NCBI GenBank assembly: GCA_945859605.1
Contig: OX243814.1
Span: 39,896,647 to 39,960,646, forward strand
Reading direction: 5' to 3'
DNA: 64,000 bases
DNA from: Lumbricus rubellus
Taxonomy: Eukaryota > Annelida > Clitellata > Crassiclitellata > Lumbricidae
In this document: piece by piece, positions 39,601 through 48,045 of the stretch
Layout: the number at the start of each line of letters is the position of its first letter
Position numbering within the stretch: the stretch's first letter is position 1
Made by a program: the position numbers and the translations under genes
Notes under the pieces: generated by a model
What the model was told of the DNA's origin: nothing
Database searches by the model: none
Seen by the model: the letters and a program-made list of their open reading frames with translations, nothing else

Positions 39601-39746
39601 ACGGTGATGGTGTTGCTCATACAATGAAACAACCGAAACAACACTTTGAGAAATCAATTTATGTTGCGATCGACCACAACGAAACGCCACCTCACCCACC
39701 GCCTCCCTCTGTTCCTCGTCGTTCCTCATGTGCTCCTCCAAGATAA
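30602..39746 (+). CDS. Receptor gene B: two-Ig-domain membrane receptor with ITAM/ITIM-like tail
   Basis: Exon model: leader 30602-30641, Ig1 31985-32326, Ig2 33906-34247, membrane exon 34559-34717, tail-1 38678-38793, tail-2 39555-39746. The total is 1191 nt, 396 aa, with no internal stop. All junctions are phase 1 except tail-1/tail-2 (phase 0). Residues 1-14 leader; 14-128 V-type Ig; 128-242 second Ig; 242-295 stalk and span (PLITTLLAVLLMILILCIIF); 295-396 tail with YCKI, YEGL, YSNA, YQEM and YVAI plus a PPPPSVPRR proline stretch. Ectodomain and span are paralogous to gene A; the tail is not. Such tails recruit SH2 and SH3 proteins (Syk/Src-type kinases, PI3K, phosphatases) in known immune receptors. 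Introns hold an RTE-like LINE scrap, MITEs and a 200-bp assembly gap. Confidence 0.72.
30719..31340 (+). pseudogene. RTE-like LINE ORF2 C-terminal fragment
   Basis: Frame one (30719-30973) has FCFLGAMIGNDGGCDSEI and TKTRIVKAMIFPVVLYGCET, the thumb/post-RT part of endonuclease-reverse transcriptases. After a frameshift near 30970 it continues as EKRRTNESILQEMGR, HVMRANGLEKEMMLACGEG and RKRWMEEIHE. Truncated and frameshifted, sense, in the first intron of gene B. Confidence 0.8.
31985..32326 (+). CDS. Gene B Ig domain 1 (V-type) exon
   Basis: This 342-bp phase 1-1 exon has acceptor cttCCAG and donor CTTG|GTAAGA. It has VTFNC, SVWWKYK, YDCDNCTV and SDAGTYICV with sequons NCT and NIS. Same length as the gene A exon; substitutions cluster around EKLGEYD and ENNESFT, in loop-like positions. 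Confidence 0.85.
33080..33860. repeat. Inverted pair of LINE 3'-end fragments
   Basis: ATCATCATCATCG...GGAGTCCGAT-like text at 33090-33200 (minus) and GACAGACTCAGACAGAGAGTGGCATCGGA (interrupted here for length) at about 33752-33800 (plus) are copies of one sequence in opposite directions. Each ends in a GAT/ATC repeat. Probably LINE 3' ends; the family is uncertain. Confidence 0.45.
33906..34247 (+). CDS. Gene B Ig domain 2 exon
   Basis: This 342-bp phase 1-1 exon opens ASVPECGSNTS like gene A. It has MWC, MEWRN and YSC; sequence ends YTYTWTWPNES. Donor TCAC|GTAAGC. Confidence 0.82.
34559..34717 (+). CDS. Gene B stalk and transmembrane exon
   Basis: This 159-bp phase 1-1 exon has acceptor tgcgACAG and donor CAAAG|GTTAGA. 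Stalk ANRHTSSLDSLKETT, span LITTLLAVLLMILILCIIFL, then basic KPSRK. There is no charged residue inside the span, so no obvious docking site for an adaptor chain. Confidence 0.85.
35320..35600 (+). pseudogene. LINE C-terminal fragment
   Basis: The translation includes RIRNEKTRED, KMRKRRLTWFGHVKRMDDERLP and DHVEGVRRQ, resembling the C-terminal end of LINE endonuclease-RT proteins (WFGHVxRMxxxRLP). Frame is broken; sense in a gene B intron. Confidence 0.7.
35610..35777. mobile_element. TTAA-type MITE, left copy
   Basis: It begins TTAACCCATTAGTGCCC and ends GGACGTCGGGCACTAGCCC. Both ends recur inverted at 37088-37497, where CTGGGCTAGTGCCCGACG opens and GGGCACTAATGGGTTAA closes the copy. Confidence 0.55.
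36094..36241. mobile_element. 148-bp hAT-type MITE with 8-bp TSD
   Basis: The ends are CATAGGCGCAAC and TTGCACCTATG, with an exact TSD CTTGGGTG (36086-36093, 36242-36249). Inside are three copies of a GGTCCCC...CCAACTTTTAGGACGTGATT-type unit. Confidence 0.8.
37088..37497. mobile_element. TTAA-type MITE, right copy, next to assembly gap
   Basis: It carries inverted counterparts of both ends of the 35610-35777 element; 17 bp and 21 bp of the ends match perfectly. The gap follows three bases after it. Confidence 0.55.
37500..37699. other. Assembly gap (200 N)
   Basis: Unknown bases in the long intron of gene B between the membrane exon and tail-1. Extra cytoplasmic exons could be hidden here. 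Confidence 0.99.
37700..37948. other. GC-richer block after the gap, possible LTR fragment
   Basis: Compositionally unlike its surroundings. On the minus strand it has GGGTATATAAGTCCGCTCG and TGTAGAGGG / CCCTCTACA ends, suggestive of part of an LTR or DNA transposon cut by the gap. No domain recognised. Confidence 0.25.
37949..38455. repeat. 17-bp minisatellite
   Basis: Unit GTAGATGTGCTGAAGAT, about 25 copies, interrupted several times by a longer GGCTATAGGCGGCGTAGGC segment. The minus-strand STSSAHLHLQHIYIF frames are artefacts of this repeat. Confidence 0.9.
38678..38793 (+). CDS. Gene B tail exon 1, ITAM-type motif
   Basis: Acceptor cttatttTAG, donor CACCA|GTGAGT; enters phase 1, leaves phase 0. 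It encodes VTGADATYCKIDELKK, broken here, then TAVYEGLESVYSNAKAIQPDAP. D-x-x-Y-C-K-I, eight residues, Y-E-G-L fits the ITAM consensus D/E-x2-Y-x2-L/I-x6-12-Y-x2-L/I. A third tyrosine is in VYSNA. Confidence 0.7.
39555..39746 (+). CDS. Gene B tail exon 2, YxxM / ITIM / proline-rich C-terminus
   Basis: Acceptor ttgttcaACAG; phase 0; 63 residues to TAA. It contains TVYQEM (YxxM, a PI3K SH2-type site), KSIYVAI (S-x-Y-x-x-I, fits the ITIM consensus) and PPHPPPPSVPRRSS, a class II-like SH3 ligand. It joins tail-1 in frame. No poly(A) signal is obvious nearby. Confidence 0.65.
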   Translation: MVGLDGTVYQEMKKCNGDGVAHTMKQPKQHFEKSIYVAIDHNETPPHPPPPSVPRRSSCAPPR

Positions 39747-41370
39747 CATCCCCTTCTCGCTCTATGCGCAATGCTCATCTTGCCAATAATTAATTATGAT
39801 TCATTCAACATTTTGTTGGCTGTGTGAATACAGCGCTATCATTGGAGATATTCGCATTACAGCTCAAGAACTAGACTATTAGCCCATATAGGCCTATGTG
39901 TGTTCAATAGAGACTTGATTAGATTCTGGCCGGTACGTAGGCTCTATAACTACCAAAACCCCAATACGTACAACAGTTCATGGATATTGTGTTATCAGCT
40001 TAGCGAAACAAGGAGTTGGATGAGCGATGAAAGCATGGTACAGATGTTATATTATTGCAGTAGCCTAACACATGAAGTTCGATTAGTATAGGCCTAATTA
40101 TTATGGCAGAAGTGGAAGTTAGATTATTACCGGTATCGAATATAAGCAAGTTACCGGTAGGCTACAGGATTTATAACGGTAAGTCCACATGGCCTATGTC
40201 CTAAGGAAATATCGAAAGCAGCAAAACGAAAGAATTGTATTTACGCGAAAAGCAAAATTGGTTAGCAGAGAGCTTTACTCTCAACTTCTGCACAAACTCA
40301 TTAGACTATAATATCCTAATATTCTTCGCGGAATTCAATAGATTGGGTGTCACTCGAAATTTGACGCCCAACACCGAAGACTCCGAAGTAGACTTCTATA
40401 TAGTTGGTAGGCCTATAGTTTCGTCCGATTCATCAACAGTAGTCTACTGTTACCATTTCTTATGACGTGGACAATGGCTGCTGTGTGTTCTGAAAATCAT
40501 CTACTGCAATGCAAATCAAACAGGTTGAAAAATATTTTTCTGCTTAAATTCTGTGCTCCATTTATTCAAAATCTTTTACGGAATTTACGAGCTTATCGTA
40601 AATTTTAAACTTCGATTTTCACCTCTTATTAGCGCAGAGAGCTCGGCCTGGTTTGCGAAAGTTTGACATTTTCGACGTCAAGACGATTGGTCACCTGTGG
40701 GCATTTTCTTGCATAGGCATTAGATGAGGGGCTGAGATATATTATGGACCCTATATCCAGGTCCAAAATGGAAATATATCGGCCCTATATAAATTATAAT
40801 AGGGTTATAACAGTCCAACTGGTCATGTTGGTAACTTGTTTTAGGCCTATCCATATCGCGCTGCTTCTCTATTTTCACGTGCAAGTTGTGCATTTGTGCA
40901 ACTCAGTTTGTTTGCCCTGTTCTACCACCTTGAGCAACGTGAGATTTTAGGCCAGTCATCTATGTAGCCTGATGCTGTTGTGTTTATTATTCCAATCCAA
41001 TACGGTCAAAAATAACACTTATAAAAAAACACTTATATAAAATTATAGTTCATTAGTCCTTCGAACTTTAGTGTTCTCGAACAACCTGCAGTTGTATAAC
41101 AATTGCGCCATATCCGCCAACTAACATGTACTTCTCAATATAGTCTATTCGTTGATCATTCAAGAGGCTAAACCTGTTGTTGCAACTGCACTCTCTGGTT
41201 TACAGATCACTACGTCTTAGGCTATTCATGAAATAATCATCCAATTAAAGCACTATTTATTCGTATCTCATATCACGAATCTGAATATTTAATCTGCAAA
41301 CTGCACCAATAGGCCTATATTCAGTCACACAGCGGCCATGTCTGTGACTTTCTATTAATTTATTTACGGC
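39747..41370. other. Intergenic, no gene recognised
   Basis: AT-rich with many TAGGCCTA copies. Short open frames at 40235 and 40744 show no domain, no splice context and no conserved look. Confidence 0.45.
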
Positions 41371-41951
41371 CAATATTAATTTGTAGGCCTATTCTATGGG
41401 AATATTAATTTGTAGGCCTATTCTATGGGAATATTAATTTGTAGGTCTATTTTATGGGAATATTAATTTGTAGGCCTATTCTATGGGAATATTAATTTGT
41501 AGGCCTATTTTATGGAAATATTACTTTGTAGGCCTATTCTATGGGAATATTAATTTGCAGGCCTATTCTATGGGAATATTAATTTGTAGGCCTATTCCAC
41601 GGGAATATTAATTCGTAGACCTATTCTATGGGAATATTAATTTGTAGGCCTATTCCATGGGAATATTAATTCGTAGACCTATATTCCATGGGAATATTAA
41701 TTTGTAGGCCTATGCTATGGGAATATTAACTTGTAGGCCTATTCTTTGGGAATATTAATTTGTAGGCCTATTCTATGGGAATATTAATTTGTAGGCCTAT
41801 TCTATGGGAGTATTAATTTGTAGGCCTATTCCATGGGAATATTAATTCGTAGACCTATTCTATGGGAATATTAATTTGTAGGCCTATTCCATGGGAATAT
41901 TAATTCGTAGACCTATTCCATGGGAATATTAATTTGTAGGCCTATTCCATG
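41371..41951. repeat. 29-bp satellite, about 20 copies
   Basis: The unit contains GGGAATATTAATTTGTAGG then CCTATTCTAT. A variant with TTCGTAGACCTATTCCATG recurs at intervals, suggesting higher-order units. It includes the palindromes AATATT, TTAA and AGGCCT. It lies 190 bp beyond the 3' end of the pore-forming gene. Confidence 0.95.
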
Positions 41952-42137
41952 TTGACGTATTAAGCGAAGTGTCTATAATTTATGAGACTCTGTAATCAGC
42001 CGTGTTGGAAATTTCTACTGCTCCAAATAAGCCTTGACAAAGCAGCCTTGTACATGCACATAAACATCGTAAGCTTATAATTATATGCATAGAATATAGT
42101 TAGGCTAAACTTGTTCTGTCCCTGTTATGATCAATAT

Positions 42138-43085
42138 TCAATACTCGATGCTTTCAATTTGTGCTCCGATGCCTGGCATCCTCGAAGCAACCGCCTCAAA
42201 CGAGTCAATCTTGATGATCTGCTCCGCACCGTAGACGGCCCTCAGCGACCCCTTAGTCTCGCACCTCACAGCGCAGTCCTCACCCGCCCTCGAAAAGCCC
42301 TCGCCCTCCGTCAGGATCTCGGCCAGCTTATCCCCCGGTATCTCCAACAGTTCGAGCACCCTCAGCGTCTTCCTGTCCTTGACATAAACGGGAATGACGG
42401 AATGAGTCGCTCGAATGACGTTCTCAATCCGGAAATCAGCCGTCAGCTCCTCCTCCCGAACCATCAGCGAAGCCACCGTTCTTGACCCACTGGGGACCTT
42501 TACCTGACTGTCGACGCCCCACGTGAGGGTCTCCTCAAACGTCTGCCCCGTGGTCTTCGTAACGTTCATCTCCCCGCTCAGTCCTCCCGTGATGCGACAC
42601 GCCTCGACCTGTTCGCCCTGCGCTTGAATCCCAGCGGCGGCCAGTCCGTCTTGCCCAGGGACGGGGATCGACACCCTCACGTCGACGTGACCCCCGATTC
42701 GGAAGCCCCTCTGAAGGCTGATGTCGCAACGCGAAGTCGTCTTTCGCTCCGTCTTAAACGTGAACGTCTGATCGTATGGTGAAGCGTTCGTGAACTCTGT
42801 TCTGAACAGGCAGAGGTCACGCTGAATGACCTTCGATCTGACCTTGTCCAAGCCCTCGGGAGGGCGGGGGTCCTGGTCTTCGCGGTTGCGGATGCTGAAG
42901 GCGACAAGACGATGCGAGAAGTCGAGGTAGCTCCAGTTGATGTCGAGAACGTAGCGACGGTTTCTGAGCGCACGGTCGAAGCACGTCGTTTCAGCGAGTT
43001 CCATCCAAGCGTAGTCGATCAAAAGGTTTTCGATGTCGACCATTGGATCCCTGGCCGCCTTTCGCCCGATTGAGAACAGAGGCAT
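42138..43085 (-). CDS. Aerolysin / ETX-MTX2-like pore-forming protein, intronless
   Basis: Uninterrupted 315-codon frame, ATG at 43085, TAA-less end with TAG-type stop before 42138. The middle and C-terminal half are beta-rich with alternating Thr/Ser, and show features I associate with the ETX/MTX2 group: NASPYDQTFTFKTERKT, a G-F-R-I-G-G block followed by an S-I-P-V-P turn, then TFEETLTWGVD and QVKVPSGSRTVASLMV. In that family this region folds into the long beta sheet and the membrane-inserting hairpin that oligomerises into a pore. The N-terminal ~70 residues lack a signal peptide and a recognisable lectin domain. GC content is visibly far above its AT-rich neighbours, and it has no introns, unlike every other host gene here. 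A TATA box lies about 65 bp before the ATG. Could be immune or digestive effector, or horizontally acquired. Family call is by motif only. Confidence 0.65.
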   Translation of the reverse strand: MPLFSIGRKAARDPMVDIENLLIDYAWMELAETTCFDRALRNRRYVLDINWSYLDFSHRLVAFSIRNREDQDPRPPEGLDKVRSKVIQRDLCLFRTEFTNASPYDQTFTFKTERKTTSRCDISLQRGFRIGGHVDVRVSIPVPGQDGLAAAGIQAQGEQVEACRITGGLSGEMNVTKTTGQTFEETLTWGVDSQVKVPSGSRTVASLMVREEELTADFRIENVIRATHSVIPVYVKDRKTLRVLELLEIPGDKLAEILTEGEGFSRAGEDCAVRCETKGSLRAVYGAEQIIKIDSFEAVASRMPGIGAQIESIEY

Positions 43086-43137
43086 TGTTAGCAGATGAAG
43101 ACAATGGCTGCAGAAGATTTATGGAAGATAAGGAATC

Positions 43138-43156
43138 CGACGTCAATTATATATAG
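43138..43156 (-). promoter_or_regulatory. TATA box and CRE-like site before the pore-forming gene
   Basis: On the minus strand CTATATATAATTGACGTCGG: TATATATAA at about 43156-43148 followed by TGACGTCG (7 of 8 to a CRE), 55-70 bp before the ATG. The spacing fits a short 5' UTR. Confidence 0.5.
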
Positions 43157-43343
43157 TTCTACAATCAAACATTCAGAAATCTCGTTTCTTAAAAGGAATG
43201 AGAGCTATATTATGTTATAATCTTATTACAGTAATTTGCTAATATTAGGCAAGGTTACCTACTCAGGAGCGCTCCCAATCCAACCCCAGTGGATCAGAGA
43301 CACTAAAAGGCATTTGACGAAGAGTGTTGGGAACCCATTTCAG

Positions 43344-43517
43344 CAGGGCTTAAAGTGTGGCGGGACGGTCATGGACGGCGTTCATAAACTTATTTTGAAA
43401 TCTGAATGCCGTCTTGCCACTTATTTGGCAAGCACACCTGAAAATGTATGGGGCATCCTGGCACTTCTTTTGGAAAGGTGAGGGGCGTCCTGGCACTTTT
43501 TTACACTTTTAGCACTG
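43344..43517. mobile_element. 174-bp hAT MITE (family 1, copy 2)
   Basis: The ends are CAGGGCTTAAAGTGTGG and ACACTTTTAGCACTG. Flanks CATTTCAG and CATTTACC are a decayed 8-bp TSD. Body text GGTCATGGACGGCGT is shared with copies 1 and 3. Confidence 0.75.
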
Positions 43518-44319
43518 CATTTACCCAAACAGACAGACAGGACTCACATAAGGACAGACAAGTACATGCACACAGACATGTAAATACAGACAGACGGAAC
43601 AAATTAATTCAATGAAACAGAGACAGAGACAAAACAACCCGACAGAACAGGGCATAGGTCGTTTGTTGGTTAATACAAACGCCGGGTCTATTCAAGACCG
43701 CTAGGCCTACCTCCAGTGGCGGCGCCAGGATTTCAGGTTTGGGGGGGCTGAAGCCCTAAGCCCATGGCAACTTAAATTTTTTACGAAGCGCCGAAGGCGC
43801 CAAGTTGCGAGTGCCGAAGGCACGAAGCCCATACCGACTAGGGGGTCTGGGGGAGCGTCGTGAGCTCCCCCAGCGGGGTCTGGGGCGGAGCCCCAGCCGC
43901 CAACGCATTTTTGGCTCTGTTGACCTCAACTGGAACCATTTTTATGCTCTTTTTGCCAGCTATTTAAGAAGGAAAAAATCATGAAAACTTAAATAAGAAG
44001 TCGTTTTACAGAGTCGCAGACTACCAGTATAAGAATGTCAAAATACTATTGTAAAAGAAATGGGCTTAGAAATTAAAAATGGGCTGAATCTTTAGGCTAC
44101 TATAATCACAAAAGTTAAAAGTTTAAGCCTATAGCCTAAAAAGTTTATAAGTATACTGTCATGTGGGTAGGCCTATACTGTATAGTGTATGAAAACCCTA
44201 GGGTGCATGTCATATGTAGTGGGTTTTCTTAATTTTAAAAACTTATTCTGTGAAAGCTTAACCTATACTTTTGTGTAATTTGCAACCATTTCTTAGTCAT
44301 TCATTCATTCATTCATTCA

Positions 44320-44620
44320 TTCATTTCAATAATTTATATAGCGCCCCTTCAAGAAATCCACTCAGAAGAGCTCCCAGTCCAACCACGGTGAAACAAAAAA
44401 GTTTTAAGGAGCTTGTAGAACACTGAAAAGTCAACCCTAGGTAGCAATTTAGCGCAGCTGCATCGGGAGAGACTATTCCAGACAGAAGGACCTACAACTG
44501 AGAAAGCACGACGCTGACAAGTTGATGTTTCAACACGTGGGACCAAAAGCTTACCGCTAGAGCGGCTAGAGGCAGAGCGAAGGCCGAAGGGCTTTGCGAG
44601 CCAGAGCAGCAGACTCATCC
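44320..44620 (-). pseudogene. LINE ORF2 C-terminal fragment
   Basis: Minus-strand frame 44618-44349 has RRAFSVVGPSVWNSLS and KLLKTFLFHRGW, the usual C-terminus of L2/CR1-type reverse transcriptases, then GCGCTATATAAATT and an (AATG)n tail. Confidence 0.75.
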
Positions 44621-45230
44621 CTCTGCTAGTGTTGAGCCACTAGCAGAGAGATGAGTTTTGAGGGAGAAGATATGCTCCTCCCCATTTTCGAAATGTTTCT
44701 TTATTTCCACGCTGCAATGGTAGCATGTTTGACTGTCATTATAGCGAAAATACTCATCAGTTCAGTGCTGAGACGACTTCAAAAGTGTCTCCTCCAATTG
44801 CTTAAATCTGTCAAATTTCCTAACACTGTTACAGTATTATACTGTTATGGTTTTATTTTGAACTGTCATCGCAGCAGAATCTCTCATAATTTTCATTTCT
44901 GAAAGAATGGTTTAGGAGTTCAATAAATACCCCTCCCCATTTTATTTAAATACCTCATAATCTTAGTGCTGATAGTCGTGGTTTGTGACTTCAGAAAGTG
45001 CCCCTCCTGTTTTTTAAATTTTTAAATCTCCACACTGTAAAGGTAACATTTTAAACTGTTATCTCAATAAATTTCTCATAATTCCATTGCTAAAAGACCT
45101 GGTTTAGAGTTCAATAAAATATGTCTCCACCACGCTTAAAATTTTGAATTTCCTCACTGCAAATGTAGCATTTTAAGATGTCGTCTTAAAAAAAATTGCT
45201 AATCATTAAAAAACAATGGATGACACTGTA

Positions 45231-46072
45231 GAGGAGAGTGGGGCAAGAGCGGCCTGCGGGGCAAGAATAGACGGAAGGATATCGTAAAGCAATACGTATG
45301 AACTGGCGAGATGAAAGACATTTTTCGGCCGCATCGAACGACATAAGATTTGTTAAATTTGTTTGCAAACTCTATGAGTAAATAATAATTTTTCGATTGT
45401 TCTAAAATCATTGTAAATCGGAATAGTTAGGAAAATGTTTTTAAAAATCAAAGTTTTCGATGCTAAATTTTTTGATAATTTTATGTTGTAAAGACATCAA
45501 AAACGCATTGATTGCGCGTATTGAATTGAATGAATTCGAAAATGTTACTAGTAATTAGAAAAAATTAATTGCTATCAATCACATAAATTTATATAGCGCC
45601 TCTTAAAGATCTCTACTCAGAGGCTATGGTACCGGGGCAAGAGTAGCCGTGGCAGCACGGGGCAAGAGTGGCCTCAGCTTTACTATAAGTTATTATTAAT
45701 TGTTACTATTTTTTATTATACTGTCACTTATAATTGGTACTAGCATCATTATTGTTTATTATTATTATTATCATTAATGCCAAATTAGTCCCAGAGAAGC
45801 TATTATATATCTTCAAAATAGCAATCCAAAATATATGGAGTGTATAAATACAAGGATTATTACTGCATGCCACTCTTGCCCCAGAGCATGCAAAAAATGT
45901 TTAATACCAAAAAATCAGATAAATATTTCTGAAATAGTTCGTGTGCCCTGCAGAGCCAAATGATTTGTCCATGACAAGGTATAGTTGAATGTTTCAATAT
46001 TGTCATCTGCTCAGAGATATTTGGACGAAATTCTTAAGGGGCCGCTCAGCCCGCTCTTGCCCCACCCTCCTC
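45231..46072. mobile_element. 842-bp TIR element, TA-flanked
   Basis: The ends are GAGGAGAGTGGGGCAAGAG (left) and CTCTTGCCCCACCCTCCTC (right), flanked by TA. GGGGCAAGAGTGGCC-type internal copies recur at 45630-45675 and 45875. TA flanks suggest a Tc1/mariner-like mobiliser. No ORF. A SINE/LINE 3' end sits inside at 45590-45625. Confidence 0.7.
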
Positions 46073-47049
46073 TACGTGTAGAAGTTTATAATGATATATC
46101 TGAAATATTTATGGAATATTTGGGTTGGCCTACACTTAAGCATCTCCGAGGCTACGTCCCCAAACCACAAACAGGTCCGGCATTAGGCAAAGGCGAACGA
46201 GCCTACAGCCGCCGTGGGCCCTGCGCTTTCAGGTCCTCGCGCTACTCACCTTAATTTTTACTGTGATGATATTGGCAGCTTTAATCGCTTGGCAGCATTA
46301 ATGAATAGCCTATACTGAGGTCATTTTGCCAAATGAAAGTGATTGGGTGTGTTGGAAAAGATTCCGAAAGAGCCATAGTCTGCAAATAAAGTGAGTCACA
46401 ACTACTAGTGTACATGCAGGCTAGGTCCGGACTGAAAGCGAGACGGGTCTGTCAGGATCTGCGACCCGGCATTGATATTCGTGACCTGCTGGTGCCGGGT
46501 ATCAGTCGGGAAACAAGTTTAACAATTTTGGGAAAACAACTAAAAAAACCAAGTCGTCAGATAGGCTACAATAAATAGGTAAAAATGGTATGATTTTGAA
46601 ATTTTATGAGCAAATGACTAAAAAATAGGTCGTCAGGTATCAAAAATGGGTGAAATTTGTATAATTTTGGGCGAATGACCAAAAAAGATTGTCAGAAAAT
46701 TTTCGGCTCAAAGGCTTCTGTTCGTCCGCCACAGTCAGACACGGCAACTTTCCCAAACCACTTTCAGCCCTGTGCTATGCCTACCGGTAGAATTCGAGTT
46801 TTCTAGAATATTAAAGCCTACAATGTATGGTATAAGCTTACAGTGCCTTATTGGCAGGAAATCAACTTTGCAAATGCTATGCTTGAGAACTTTTTAAGAG
46901 AATCGTTTGCTGCATTGGGCCCCGTACACCCTAAGGCCGGGCTTGACTACAAATTTGTGGAACGTCCCCATGGCATTTCCCCCAAGTCTCCCCATGAGTG
47001 CTGCTGCTAATTGAAACCCCATTTCGTATGTGATTATATAGGACTAGCT

Positions 47050-47765
47050 GGGGCTGGAATTCCGAACTGGTGGGAAGAAGGGGTTGAAGTCCGGACCGGT
47101 CTGTAGGAGTAAAGGGGCTGGAATTTCGAACTGGCGGGAGAAAGGGAGCTGATGTCCGGACCGGTCTGGAGGATGGAAGGGGCTGAAAGTCAGAACTGGC
47201 GAGATGAAGGAGCTGAGGTCCGGACCGGTCTGCAGGAGTGAAGGGGCTGAAAGTCCGAACTGGCGAAACGAAGTGGGCTGATGTCCGGACCGGTCTGGAG
47301 GATGGAAGGGGCTGAAAGTCAGAACTGGCGAGATGAAGGAGCTGAGGTCCGGACCGGTCTGCAGGAGTGAAGGGGCTGAAAGTCCGAACTGGCGAAACGA
47401 AGTGAGCTGAGGTCCGGACCGGTCTGGAGGATGGAAGGGGCTGAAAGTCCGAACTGGCGAGTGGGAGGGGCTGAGGTCCGGACCGGTCTGAAGGAGCGAA
47501 GGGGCTGAAAGTCCGAACTGGCGAGATGAAGGGGCTGAGGTCCGGACCGGTCTGCAGGATGGAAGGGGCTAAAAGTCGGAACTGGCGAAATGAAGTGCAT
47601 GGGCTGAGGTCCGGACCGGTCTGGAGAATGGAAGGGGCTGAAAGTCGGAACTGGCGAGATGGAGGGGCTGAGATCCGGACCGGTCTGGAGGAGTGAAGGG
47701 GCTGGAAGTCCGAACTAGCGGGAGGAAGGGGGCTGAGGTCCGGATTGTTCTGAATCCGGGCTGGA
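47050..47765. repeat. ~60-bp GC-rich minisatellite
   Basis: About eleven copies alternating GTCCGGACCGGTCTG and GGGGCTGAAAGTCCGAACTG. The minus-strand Pro/Ser-rich frames (RPVRTSAP...) are artefacts of the repeat. Confidence 0.9.
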
Positions 47766-48007
47766 GGGGAAGGGCTGGATCCACCAGGACAATTTTGAAT
47801 TTCGCCACAATAACATAGTTGATTTCGATGCCGTTGGTCGTTGTCTAGTTTCCTTATTGCGAAGAAAGCGTTATAGACATTTTCGGCTTTTTCGTTTGGG
47901 GGGGCTGAGCCACGTTTAGGAGGGGCTTAGCTCCCCTAGCCCCCCCCCCCTGGCGCCGCCACTGCCTACCTCCTCTTAGGTCTAATTAAACGAGTCAGAC
48001 TACCACC

Positions 48008-48009
<2 letters not shown>

Positions 48010-48042
<33 letters not shown>
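48010..48042. repeat. (CTG)n trinucleotide repeat
   Basis: About ten pure CTG units, non-coding as far as can be seen. Confidence 0.9.

Positions 48043-48045
<3 letters not shown>

Larger units (their letters stand above)
43714..47964. mobile_element. hAT-like transposon, 4.25 kb, non-autonomous and nested
   Basis: Inverted ends CAGTGGCGGCGCCAGG and CCTGGCGCCGCCACTG are perfect over 16 bp, with an exact 8-bp TSD CCTACCTC (43706-43713, 47965-47972). Subterminal G/C runs (GGGGGGGCTGA, TAGCCCCCCC) match hAT style. No transposase is seen. It carries a LINE 3' end, a second TIR element (45231-46072) and a ~60-bp minisatellite. Confidence 0.85.

Noticed and set aside
41371..41951. CRISPR-like array (29-bp repeat)
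   Set aside because: Units are head-to-tail without unique spacers, and the genome is animal.
42111..42485. Plus-strand 124-codon frame
   Set aside because: Antisense shadow of the GC-rich pore-forming gene.
42138..43085. Bacterial contamination as the source of the pore-forming gene
   Set aside because: It lies between a host satellite and a host MITE family with no gap, so it is integrated; lateral origin remains possible.
47319..47808. Pro/Ser-rich minus-strand frames
   Set aside because: Translation of the ~60-bp minisatellite inside a hAT-like element.
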